The translations under genes were made by a program, and so were the position numbers. From contig CAITDJ010000094.1 of NCBI GenBank assembly GCA_903891085.1, positions 55,474-119,473 on the forward strand: a DNA stretch of 64,000 nucleotides. Reading direction: 5' to 3'. This stretch comes from an uncultured Bacteroidota bacterium. Lineage in GTDB: Bacteria > Bacteroidota > Bacteroidia > Bacteroidales > F082. Each line of letters starts with the position of its first letter. Within the stretch, counting starts at the first letter, position 1. The notes beneath the pieces were generated by a model that saw nothing but the letters and a program-made list of their open reading frames with translations, was not told the DNA's origin and did no database searches. This document shows positions 56,932-64,000 of the stretch, in pieces.

Positions 56932-58000
56932 ATTCTTTTACTTCAACCTCGCCTTTCAACACCCGCAAGGCATTCACTGCATGCGCTTCAAGATCGTTGA
57001 TTGAAGGATACAGTGCAATCGGAGCAAGTTTCCCGACACGTTTCTTCACATTTTCGAGAAAAAGTTCGCTATTGAAAATGTTACCGGTTAGAATAATGGC
57101 ATCCACATTGCCTTCAAGTGTGGCAAAATGTGAAGCGATTTCTTTACTCACCTGGTACGCGCATGCTTCCGAAATAAACAATGCTTTTTCGTCACCTTCG
57201 GCAATCATTTTATCGATCTGCGAGATGCTGTCGGTCCCCAGATAGGCTGAATAACCACTTTGAGAATTCACCATCTTCAGCACTTCGGCCTCTGTGGCTT
57301 TTCCGCTGAAACAATAATTAATCAATTGACCAACCGGCAGTGTACCTGAGCGGGTGATACTAAACGGTCCACCACCATCAAAGGCCTGATTCACATCAAC
57401 AACCAACCCTTTCGAGTGTGCGCCGATTGAAATTCCCCCAAGTCCAACATGGCAAACAATCAGGTTCAGGTCCTCGTAGTTTCGATTAATACTTTTGGCA
57501 TATTTGCGTGCAAAATGCTTGTGGCTGAGTGCATGAAAAATTGATTTACGAACAAACAAAGGATGACCGGTGATTCGCGCCAAATCAGATAGTTCATCCA
57601 CAACAACCGGATCAGCCATATAGGCTTGCTTGCCGATTGATTTGGCAATGTCGTAGGCGATCAAACCTCCCAGATTAGTTTCATGAACGCCCATGATTCC
57701 CACCTTTAGATCGGCAATCATCTTTTCATTTATTCTGTAAACGCCTGATTTCAGCGGTTTCACCAGTCCACTCCGTGCCATGATAATCTCCACCAGTTCG
57801 ATATTGAAATCGTTGCGTTTCAGCTCAGCCAAAATGGCATCACGACGATAAGGCATTTGATCGGGAATGGTTTTGAAATGAGCAAGTTCTTCAGCAGGAT
57901 GCTTGATTGCTTTCAAAAACAACGGCTCAGTATTGCGGTAAATGGCCACCCGGGTGCTGCGTGTCTCAGGATAAATGATCAATATTTTCTTTTGAAGCAT
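56924..58000 (-). CDS. buk: butyrate kinase
   Basis: The 358-residue protein belongs to the acetate/butyrate kinase family. Motifs are KILIIYPETRSTRVAIYRNT at the start, DLNLIVCHVGLGGISIGAHS and AFDGGGPFSITRSGTLP in the middle, and AIILTGNIFNSELF near the end. It makes butyryl-phosphate or produces ATP from it. I chose the ATG at 57998-58000 since the upstream frame lacks family sequence. No phosphotransbutyrylase gene is adjacent. It is the first gene of a pair with the deacetylase-like gene. Confidence 0.92.
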   Translation of the reverse strand: MLQKKILIIYPETRSTRVAIYRNTEPLFLKAIKHPAEELAHFKTIPDQMPYRRDAILAELKRNDFNIELVEIIMARSGLVKPLKSGVYRINEKMIADLKVGIMGVHETNLGGLIAYDIAKSIGKQAYMADPVVVDELSDLARITGHPLFVRKSIFHALSHKHFARKYAKSINRNYEDLNLIVCHVGLGGISIGAHSKGLVVDVNQAFDGGGPFSITRSGTLPVGQLINYCFSGKATEAEVLKMVNSQSGYSAYLGTDSISQIDKMIAEGDEKALFISEACAYQVSKEIASHFATLEGNVDAIILTGNIFNSELFLENVKKRVGKLAPIALYPSINDLEAHAVNALRVLKGEVEVKEYE

Positions 58001-58188
58001 GACATTACATATTAGCTTCACAAAGATAAAAAGTAATGCATACGATTCATTTCTACTTTGGATGAAAAAAAACAAATCGGATGTATCTTTACCATACAAT
58101 TCTGTCAAGCCTCTGATCAATGACGGTTTTAGGATCAAAATGGTACGGTTTTTGAAAATTTCTGATGATAACCTCAAAATGAAATCAC

Positions 58189-58710
58189 ATGAAAACAAGG
58201 GATTTTTTATTAATGGTTCTAATCTTACTCAACTTTTCTACAAGTTTTTCACAGGAAAAAAGTAAAAAGGAAATACGGAAAGAACATAAGATTGAACAAC
58301 AGAAAAAAACTGAAGCATTGGTAAACTCAAAGAACTTCATGTTTGTAGCGAACCGGGCTATACCACAAGGTTATCCTACAGTCGATCTAAATTCCAATCC
58401 TAATCATCTGAAATTCAGCCCTGAATTAATCGAAAGCTATATGCCATTTTTCGGACGTACTTATCAGGTAAACTTCAATCGTGAAGGCGGCTTCAAATTC
58501 AAGGCAAAACCTGAATCGTATGATCTCCTCATTACTCAAAAAGGCTACGATTTGAAAGTGAAGGTGAAAGACAATAACGATTCGTACGATATCTTCCTGA
58601 ATATCAGTCCGGAAGGGACTGCATCACTTACTATAGCCAGCAACAACCGGAGCACAATTTCATATAATGGAAATATTGAACCCGTACCAGCCGAAAAAGA
58701 GTTAGAATAA
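58189..58710 (+). CDS. DUF4251 family secreted protein
   Basis: The 173-residue protein has a signal peptide ending STSFSQ, a lysine-rich coiled segment (EKSKKEIRKEHKIEQQKKTE) and the DUF4251 region: NSKNFMFVANRAIPQGYPTV, ESYMPFFGRTYQVNFNREGG, and closing ISPEGTASLTIASNNRSTIS with a YNGNIEP end. DUF4251 is restricted to Bacteroidota and has no known function. It is divergent from butyrate kinase. Confidence 0.88.
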   Translation: MKTRDFLLMVLILLNFSTSFSQEKSKKEIRKEHKIEQQKKTEALVNSKNFMFVANRAIPQGYPTVDLNSNPNHLKFSPELIESYMPFFGRTYQVNFNREGGFKFKAKPESYDLLITQKGYDLKVKVKDNNDSYDIFLNISPEGTASLTIASNNRSTISYNGNIEPVPAEKELE

Positions 58711-58981
58711 CAGTTTCTCGTTTTCAAAAAAGAAAGCTACATCAACTGTTTTACATTCTAAGAATTGCTAATAATGTTTTGTACAAATCTCATTATCAAC
58801 TCTTTTTCATTACAAATCTTTATGATTTAGTTATAACAGATTTATCTGTTTATCTATTAAAATTCAGTTCAGCGGAATTTCACCAAAATAATGTTCCTAT
58901 AGAACTCCATGATATTCTCTGAGCAAAGACATTTGGGATTGAATATGTGAACAAAAAATAATTTTATTAATTCTTCGCATT
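58711..58981. other. non-coding region ahead of the palindromic operator
   Basis: No gene or repeat is supported in this AT-rich stretch, which together with the adjoining promoter region forms the 312-bp gap before the PLP lyase gene. Confidence 0.5.
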
Positions 58982-58997
58982 ATGAACATACGTTCAT
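58982..58997. promoter_or_regulatory. palindromic operator, copy 1 (candidate DUF134 site)
   Basis: ATGAACATACGTTCAT has perfect 6-bp arms with a 4-bp spacer. It ends exactly where the -7 box TATCTTTG (58998-59005) begins, so a bound protein would cover the promoter spacer. The same palindrome with one spacer change occurs at 61946-61961. The regulator is inferred to be the DUF134 protein encoded at 61997. Confidence 0.7.
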
Positions 58998-59005
58998 TAT
59001 CTTTG
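58998..59005 (+). promoter_or_regulatory. -7 promoter element for the PLP lyase operon
   Basis: TATCTTTG is an exact TAnnTTTG match 18 bp before the start codon, giving a leader of about 12 bases. A weak TTCG at 58974-58977 is 20 bp upstream. Confidence 0.6.
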
Positions 59006-59022
59006 CTAAAAAATAGTTATTT

Positions 59023-60204
59023 ATGAAGACTAAAAATAAAGGATTCAACACCAAACTAATCCATGCCGGTGCCTTTGAAGATGAATTTGGCAGTGCAACT
59101 ATACCTATCTATCAGACTTCCACTTTCAAATTTAAAAGTGCCCAACATGGAGCGGACTGTTTTTCGGGCAAAAGTGATGGATATATCTATACCAGAATTG
59201 GCAATCCAACTATCCGGGCATTTGAACAAAATATTGCAGAACTTGAAAACGGATTTGATGGAATCGCAACGAGTTCAGGAATGGGTGCCATCAGTAGCGT
59301 TTATATGGCGTTGCTGTCTGCGGGTAGTCACATAATCAGTTCAGATGCTGTTTATGGACCAGCGAGAGGTGTACTGGAACAGGATTTTTCACGTTTTAAC
59401 GTTGAGGCCAGTTTTGTTAACACTTCCAATACCGAAAATATACTGGCTGCTCTAAAACCAAATACCAGCGTACTGTATATAGAAACACCTGCCAATCCTA
59501 CTATGGAAATAACTGATATTGTTGCATGTGCTAAAATCGCAAAAGAAAACAACCTTGTTTTGGTTGTTGATAATACCTTTTGTTCTCCCTATTTACAAAA
59601 ACCATTGGATATGGGTGCAGATATCGTTCTACATTCGATCACAAAATTCATTAATGGTCATGCTGACATTGTTGGAGGTGTCATTGTTACAAAAGATTCG
59701 GTATTATATAAAAAAATCCGTCATTCTATGGTTTATATGGGATGTAATATGGATCCAACGCAGGCTTTCATGGTTTTACGTGGGGTAAGAACGCTGGCGT
59801 TACGTATTGAAAGGGCACAGGAAAATGCCATGAAAATTGCAAACTTTTTACAGTCACACCCAAAAGTTAACTGGATAAAATATCCTGGATTAACAACGCA
59901 TCCGCAATATGAACTGGCAAAAACCCAGATGAAAGGATTTGGCTCGATGATGAGTTTTGGTTTGAAAGGAGGCTACGATGCCGGAAAAAAACTAATGGAC
60001 AATGTGCATCTTGCCCTCTTGGCGGTTTCACTGGGTGGAGTGGAAACACTTATTCAGCATCCAGCATCCATGACCCATGCAGGAGTAAGTAAAGAAAACA
60101 AGCTTGCTGCCGGGATTACAGATGATCTTATCCGGTTTTCGGTTGGTATTGAAGATGTGGAAGATATCATTGAGGACTTGAAACAGGGTTTGTCGATTAT
60201 TTAA
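59023..60204 (+). CDS. PLP-dependent Cys/Met metabolism lyase (cystathionine/methionine gamma-lyase family)
   Basis: The 393-residue protein has the Cys/Met metabolism PLP family pattern: IPIYQTSTFKFKS, DGYIYTRIGNPTIRAFEQNI, ATSSGMGAISSVYMALL, DAVYGPARGVLEQ and VVDNTFCSPYLQKPLDMGAD. PLP lysine 208 lies in HSITKFINGHADIVGGV. The YGP sequence lacks the cysteine (YGC) typical of classical methionine gamma-lyases, so cystathionine lyase, homocysteine/cysteine lyase or sulfhydrylase activities are equally possible. It is under an operator shared with the DUF134 gene and probably starts an operon with the next two genes. Confidence 0.88.
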   Translation: MKTKNKGFNTKLIHAGAFEDEFGSATIPIYQTSTFKFKSAQHGADCFSGKSDGYIYTRIGNPTIRAFEQNIAELENGFDGIATSSGMGAISSVYMALLSAGSHIISSDAVYGPARGVLEQDFSRFNVEASFVNTSNTENILAALKPNTSVLYIETPANPTMEITDIVACAKIAKENNLVLVVDNTFCSPYLQKPLDMGADIVLHSITKFINGHADIVGGVIVTKDSVLYKKIRHSMVYMGCNMDPTQAFMVLRGVRTLALRIERAQENAMKIANFLQSHPKVNWIKYPGLTTHPQYELAKTQMKGFGSMMSFGLKGGYDAGKKLMDNVHLALLAVSLGGVETLIQHPASMTHAGVSKENKLAAGITDDLIRFSVGIEDVEDIIEDLKQGLSII

Positions 60205-60291
60205 GTAAATTAAAATTGCACATCTAAACATCATATCGACAATTATTTAACAATCTAATAATCTATTATATACAATAATTATTCAGAATAT

Positions 60292-60456
60292 ATGCCAAAA
60301 TTAAATCATACCGGACCAATCAATGATGGCCCAAAAACAGGCAGAAAACTTGGTTTATGTCATAAAACCGCAGATGAACTCAATAAAACAGGAGAGCTTG
60401 GAAAAGGCCTGAAAAAACGACGACATTCTGGTGGAGGCCCAGGTAAAGGAAAATGA
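60292..60456 (+). CDS. 54-aa glycine-rich peptide, DUF5320-like N-terminal motif
   Basis: This short gene lies between the lyase and NifX-type genes and encodes a basic peptide. Its start, MPKLNHTGPINDGPKTGRKL, followed by GLCHK, follows the G-T-G-P-x-x-x-G-P-x-T-G-R-x-x-G-x-C pattern that begins DUF5320 proteins, which accompany NifX/orange-protein genes in anaerobes. The second half is rich in K, R and G. It has 42 bp to the following gene, so it is probably co-transcribed. Its role is unknown. Confidence 0.7.
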   Translation: MPKLNHTGPINDGPKTGRKLGLCHKTADELNKTGELGKGLKKRRHSGGGPGKGK

Positions 60457-60498
60457 TTAAATTATAAGGAACAATAAAATGAAATAAAATTAAATAAA

Positions 60499-60885
60499 AT
60501 GAAAATAGCAGTTCCGGTCACACTTAACAATCAGATTGATGATCATTTTGGTCATTGTGAATATTATGCAGTGTTTACGATTAATTCTGAGGGGACGATC
60601 CATGAAAAACAAATCATCCCATCTGTACAGGGATGCGGCTGTAAATCAAATATTGCCAGTGTTTTAGCAGCTGACGGAGTCACGATCATGCTTGCAGGAG
60701 GTATAGGCGGAGGTGCCATCAATGTTCTGAATAATGCAGGTATCGAAGTAGTGAGAGGTTGCTCAGGCGATGCCACAAAAGTAGTTGAGCTATTTGTTTC
60801 AGGATCGATCTCTGATAGTGGTGAAAGTTGCAAGGCGCATGAGTCGCACCATTCTGAAACAAATGAGCACGTCTGCAATCACTAA
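60499..60885 (+). CDS. NifX/orange-protein-type dinitrogenase FeMo-cofactor domain protein
   Basis: The 128-residue protein has the Nitro_FeMo-Co domain: MKIAVPVTLNNQIDDHFGHC, a YYAVFTI strand, GCGCKSNIASVLAADGVTIM, LAGGIGGGAINVLNNAGIEV and CSGDATKVVELF. Its tail is unusual, with HESHHSETNEHVCNH, which carries four histidines and a cysteine and may bind metal. No nif structural genes are seen. Related proteins (orange proteins) bind Mo-Cu or Fe-Mo-S clusters. DUF134 and DUF5320-like genes are common neighbours, as here. Confidence 0.88.
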   Translation: MKIAVPVTLNNQIDDHFGHCEYYAVFTINSEGTIHEKQIIPSVQGCGCKSNIASVLAADGVTIMLAGGIGGGAINVLNNAGIEVVRGCSGDATKVVELFVSGSISDSGESCKAHESHHSETNEHVCNH

Positions 60886-61038
60886 ATCTCCTTTTTGGGG
60901 TTAAAAGAAACTTGGAACATTTGTGTGATTGGGAAATGAACATAGTTTTAGAAATCCAGTGTAATTTATAAAGCTGTTAGACAGTTCATCATATTAGCCA
61001 TGAACAATCGCAGTTTAACTAAGTTTTCATAAAAAAAG

Positions 61039-61656
61039 ATGAGCGATTTTGATTTAAAAGCCTCCGACTGGGATAAAAATCCTAACAACATTTCAAGGAC
61101 GAAGGCTGTTGCTGCCACCATGATACAACAAATTCAACTGAATAAAGAGATGAAAGCGCTGGAATATGGCGCCGGAACAGCTTTACTCAGTTTCGCACTT
61201 AAAGAAAATCTGGGTGAGATCACACTCATGGATAATTCAACTGAAATGACCCGGATAAGTAACGAAAAAATCAATTATAGTGAACTAACAGACATGAAAG
61301 CGCTTTTCTTCGATCTGGAGCACGAGCACCATCATGAAAAATATGATATTATTTATTCGCAAATGGTGATGCATCATATTGAAAACGTGGATGCTATGCT
61401 TTACATATTTTATCAGTTACTTCATCCTTTGGGGTATATCGCGATTGCAGATCTATATCCCGAGGATGGTTCCTTTCATGGTGAAGGATTCAATGGCCAT
61501 CTCGGTTTTGATTTAAATGAATTCATTATGAAACTCAAAATAATTGGGTTTGCCAACATAAAACACGAAAACTGTTACACCATTAAAAAACAGATTTCCG
61601 ATGGGTCTAAGAAAGAGTTTCCAATATTCTTAATTTCGGCATTCAAAGAAAGGTAA
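61039..61656 (+). CDS. class I SAM-dependent methyltransferase
   Basis: The 205-residue protein has the Rossmann methyltransferase motifs: ALEYGAGTALLSFALKE (motif I), ITLMDNSTEMTRIS (motif II), DIIYSQMVMHHIENVDAML (motif IV) and LHPLGYIAIADLYPEDGSFH. It starts MSDFDLKASDWDKNP. The substrate is unknown; the position in a sulfur and metal-linked block hints at a metal, metalloid or thiol acceptor, but nothing in the sequence shows this. It lies 153 bp after the NifX-type gene, with a partial operator half-site at 60936-60944 between them. Confidence 0.87.
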   Translation: MSDFDLKASDWDKNPNNISRTKAVAATMIQQIQLNKEMKALEYGAGTALLSFALKENLGEITLMDNSTEMTRISNEKINYSELTDMKALFFDLEHEHHHEKYDIIYSQMVMHHIENVDAMLYIFYQLLHPLGYIAIADLYPEDGSFHGEGFNGHLGFDLNEFIMKLKIIGFANIKHENCYTIKKQISDGSKKEFPIFLISAFKER

Positions 61657-61945
61657 AATTTATGTGAACTTCCATCCATAATTAACCTTCTTAATCGTTA
61701 CTACATGGACTCTTTTTTAATTCGAATCAGAGGCCAATAGCATCATAAGGCCTGTTAATGTTCAGAATAGAATTCCATCAAATAGGAGAACTTTTCATAG
61801 AATCTGCGGATTAATAGCCAACAAATACTACTTTTGACCTGTCAATCTTTATACTTATTAATCCTGAAAGCGAAAGTTTATTACAGGATACTAATTTATA
61901 TTTGTTGAGATGAATCATATTTTATAGGTAATTTATTGACTTATT
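61657..61945. other. non-coding region ahead of the DUF134 operator
   Basis: This AT-rich stretch holds no supported gene. With the operator and promoter downstream it makes up the 340-bp gap between the methyltransferase and DUF134 genes. Confidence 0.5.
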
Positions 61946-61961
61946 ATGAACACACGTTCAT
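61946..61961. promoter_or_regulatory. palindromic operator, copy 2 (candidate DUF134 autoregulation site)
   Basis: ATGAACACACGTTCAT has the same 6-bp arms as copy 1 and differs only at one spacer base. It is followed immediately by TATTATTG (61962-61969), a near match to the -7 word, so its geometry relative to the promoter is identical to copy 1. It is 36 bp upstream of the DUF134 start codon. Confidence 0.7.
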
Positions 61962-61996
61962 TATTATTGCATTATTAAACATAAATTGGATTTAGG

Positions 61997-62413
61997 ATGC
62001 CGCGCCCGCAAAAAAGCAGAAAAGTTTGTTCTCCTCCCATCATGAAAGGACTTAAGCCGTTTGGTATGCCAAATTGTGTGAGTGAAAGCGTTTGTTTGAC
62101 CTTTGAAGGCTACGAGAGTCTTAAGTTATTGAACTACGATAATTTATCACAGGAAGAGGCCGCAGAATTAATGAATGTTTCACGACCAACGCTGACACGT
62201 ATTTACAACAAAGCGCTCAAAACCATTACACAGGCCTTCGTAGAAGGGAAAGCAATCGAAATAAGTGGTGGCAGTTATGTGATGGATCAAGATTGGTACA
62301 GATGTAATAAATGCTATAAGCTTATCGAGGGTCTTGAGAAACATGTGAAATGTTTGAATTGTAAAAAATATGGAACAGAAGAACTTATAAAACTTAGTCA
62401 GGATAGACAATAG
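61997..62413 (+). CDS. DUF134 family DNA-binding protein
   Basis: The 138-residue protein has the DUF134 pattern: MPRPQKSRKVCSPP start, YESLKLLNYDNLSQEEAAEL with MNVSRPTLTRIYNKALK as a sigma-70 region 4-like helix-turn-helix (residues about 46-75), and AFVEGKAIEISGGSY. It also has a C-terminal zinc-ribbon-like tail, YRCNKCYKLIE and VKCLNCKKYG, with four cysteines in two C-x2-C pairs. Family members are predicted transcription factors next to NifX-like genes in anaerobes and archaea. The palindrome at 61946 suggests it controls itself and the lyase operon. Confidence 0.9.
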   Translation: MPRPQKSRKVCSPPIMKGLKPFGMPNCVSESVCLTFEGYESLKLLNYDNLSQEEAAELMNVSRPTLTRIYNKALKTITQAFVEGKAIEISGGSYVMDQDWYRCNKCYKLIEGLEKHVKCLNCKKYGTEELIKLSQDRQ

Positions 62414-62922
62414 TCTAAATTTCTGTATGTTACATATTTTCATTTACCCTTCCATTACATTTTAGGCTCCCTCCTCCTATGATTCCACCAGTTAAGAATC
62501 AACAACAGATTCAATATAATCACATACTTAAATCGTTGCCATTTAACTTGAATGATTTTCTACTCATTTCAACTAGTAAATGTACCACTTGAAAATCAAA
62601 TAAATAACTCATTAACTGTGATGTAGCTGTTCCAATTCACTTCTTTTGATGTTAGGAAAATAACTTATCAGGTCAGTCTCGATTTCTTCAATGACTGTAT
62701 TTTAGACATCAATTATTTCCAATTGTCAATTTGGAATCAGTCTATTCAAAGCATAATTCAATTATTAGCAATTACTTAGTTAACAATTTAGACATAATCT
62801 AAATTGAACCTCACATAAAATATTAATTATCAATCATATAATCAAAATAAATTGTAGTTTTGAAACCAAACTATATTTATATTTTAGTCTTTTCATTGAA
62901 AAATATTAAATAATAAGTGGAT
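62414..62922. other. 509-bp AT-rich non-coding region before the molybdoenzyme gene
   Basis: No gene is supported. TAGTTTTG at 62855-62862 matches the TAnnTTTG word and is a candidate promoter for the next gene; it overlaps a small inverted repeat TAGTTT/AAACTA at 62855-62873. A second weak inverted repeat TTCCAA/TTGGAA occurs at 62717-62736. No copy of the ATGAAC-N4-GTTCAT palindrome was found here. Confidence 0.45.
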
Positions 62923-64000
62923 ATGACAACCACACGCAGACAGTTCATCAAAATTGGAGCACTAAGTGCCGGAAGTATCACTCTTGCAGGGTCTTACACA
63001 TGGTCAAAAGCTGCATCACTTTTGGAGAACAAAGAATCCCCGATACGAACTCCCACCTATTGCGAAGTGTGTTTCTGGCAGTGTGCCGGCTGGGTTTATA
63101 AGGATGAGAAAGGCGAAATCCAAAAAATAATTGGCAATGATGAAGATCCACATTGCAACGGCAGATTCTGCCCGCGTGGTACTGGAGGTGTTGGACAATA
63201 TTCTGATTCTGACCGATTAAAAACACCATTGATCCGGACATCAAAAGATGGTGTCGACAGTTTCAGGGAGGCAAGTTGGGATGAGGCCCTCGATTTTATC
63301 GCTCAAAGAATGAAAGAGATTGCGGTAAAACATGGCCCGGAATGCGCGGCTCTGTTTACCCATGGTTCAGGTGGAGCTCATTTTGGTCAGATGCTAAAAG
63401 CTTTTGGTTCCCAATCTGTTACAGCTCCTTCATTTGCGCAGTGCCGTGGCCCGAGAGAGGTTGGATTTCTCACAACCTTCGGTGATATTATCTATTCACC
63501 GGAGAGAACCGACATCCGTGATACTCGCTGCTTGGTCCTAATTGGCTCACACATCGGTGAAAATATGCATAATGGTCAGATTCAGGAAATGTCGGAAGCC
63601 ATCGATAAAGGAGCTACCATTATCACCGTTGATCCACGTTTTTCGACTGCCGCAAGCAAATCAAAATTCTGGCTACCAATCAAACCTTCTACCGATATGG
63701 CGCTTCTTCTCGCCTGGATGAATGTATTAATTGAAAATGGCTGGTACGACAAAGATTATATCGCCCGATATGCACATGGCTTTGAAGAGCTGAAAGAACA
63801 TGTAAAAAAATATAGTCCGGAATGGGCTTATGGTATTACAACCATTGATCCTAATGTAATCAGAGATACTGCGAGAGAAAGGTACAATGCTTCTCCTGCG
63901 GTTATCATACATCCCGGACGGCATGTTACCTGGTACGGAGATGATACACAGCGACTTAGAGCCGTTGCAATTTTAAACGCACTGCTTGGTTCATGGGGCA
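62923..64000 (+). CDS. molybdopterin-dependent oxidoreductase, thiosulfate/polysulfide reductase type (partial, 3' end outside window)
   Basis: The first 359 residues are visible. A Tat signal peptide (TTTRRQFIKIGALSAGS) precedes a [4Fe-4S] site with cysteines 47, 50, 54 and 83 in CEVCFWQC and RFCPRG. FTHGSGGAHFGQ and SFAQCRGPREVGF follow, where cysteine 174 is the likely molybdenum ligand, as in PhsA/PsrA. IGSHIGENMHNGQIQEM and VIIHPGRHVTWYGDD are further family marks. It should be exported folded to the periplasm and reduce a sulfur compound or similar oxyanion. Partner electron-transfer and membrane subunits would be downstream. Confidence 0.9.
   Translation, partial: MTTTRRQFIKIGALSAGSITLAGSYTWSKAASLLENKESPIRTPTYCEVCFWQCAGWVYKDEKGEIQKIIGNDEDPHCNGRFCPRGTGGVGQYSDSDRLKTPLIRTSKDGVDSFREASWDEALDFIAQRMKEIAVKHGPECAALFTHGSGGAHFGQMLKAFGSQSVTAPSFAQCRGPREVGFLTTFGDIIYSPERTDIRDTRCLVLIGSHIGENMHNGQIQEMSEAIDKGATIITVDPRFSTAASKSKFWLPIKPSTDMALLLAWMNVLIENGWYDKDYIARYAHGFEELKEHVKKYSPEWAYGITTIDPNVIRDTARERYNASPAVIIHPGRHVTWYGDDTQRLRAVAILNALLGSWG

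Noticed and set aside
60499..60885. Nitrogen fixation
   Set aside because: The NifX-type domain alone does not indicate nitrogenase; no nifHDK, nifB or nifEN genes are present in the window.

Overview
The window is a stretch of a Bacteroidota chromosome, probably an anaerobic or facultatively anaerobic member of the Bacteroidales or a relative. The evidence is the gene families present: a T9SS C-terminal sorting domain, CarboxypepD-reg/TonB receptors with DUF4249 partners, DUF2147, DUF3098, DUF3108, DUF4251 and DUF2490 proteins, FISUMP lipoproteins, and a Bacteroidota-type LeuRS. Many genes also have the phylum-specific -7 promoter word TAnnTTTG, often with TTTG/TTG about 20 bases upstream. 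No rRNA, CRISPR array, complete insertion sequence or prophage is seen. There is one tRNA gene (Leu, anticodon CAA).

Layout. 1-8 kb: the tail of a LysM-like protein, a small lipoprotein, then a TetR-controlled export operon (TetR, TolC, HlyD lipoprotein, DUF2147, two ABC ATPases, two ABC-2 permeases). It resembles a split version of the E. coli cecR-ybhGFSR arrangement plus an outer-membrane channel, and an 8-bp-arm palindrome lies just after the predicted -7 box. 8-20 kb: acyl-ACP thioesterase, a T9SS cargo protein, a TPR histidine kinase, a lipoprotein/beta-barrel pair, MltF, a DUF6873/radical-SAM pair and a lipoprotein/periplasmic pair. 20-28 kb: TonB receptor plus DUF4249, an isochorismatase-like hydrolase, and a two-gene secreted leucine-rich-repeat locus. 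28-40 kb: housekeeping genes prs, rplY, pth, glyS, queA, truB, uppP, DUF3098, ftsX, a VanX-type dipeptidase and leuS. 40-50 kb: DUF3108, a large alpha-2-macroglobulin-like protein, DUF2490, a CarboxypepD-reg protein, a FISUMP lipoprotein and tRNA-Leu. 50-58.7 kb: an Fe-S (Fer4_19+CDGSH) protein, the two subunits of a 3-oxoacid CoA-transferase, an acyl-CoA synthetase, a secreted deacetylase-fold protein co-transcribed with butyrate kinase, and DUF4251.

58.9-64 kb is the most interesting accessory block. It holds a PLP-dependent Cys/Met lyase, a 54-aa DUF5320-like glycine-rich peptide, a NifX/orange-protein-type FeMo-co-domain protein, a SAM methyltransferase, a DUF134 regulator and the start of a Tat-exported molybdopterin oxidoreductase of the thiosulfate/polysulfide reductase type. 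The same 16-bp palindrome (ATGAAC-N4-GTTCAT) occurs immediately upstream of both the PLP lyase and the DUF134 gene, suggesting a small DUF134 regulon linked to sulfur/metal metabolism.

The other standout is leuS. The protein is 1036 aa because a roughly 112-residue segment carrying a D-x10-E-x-K nuclease-like signature (PD-(D/E)XK style) is inserted just upstream of the KMSKS half of the catalytic domain. Function names below come from reading motifs and from family knowledge; no database search was run.
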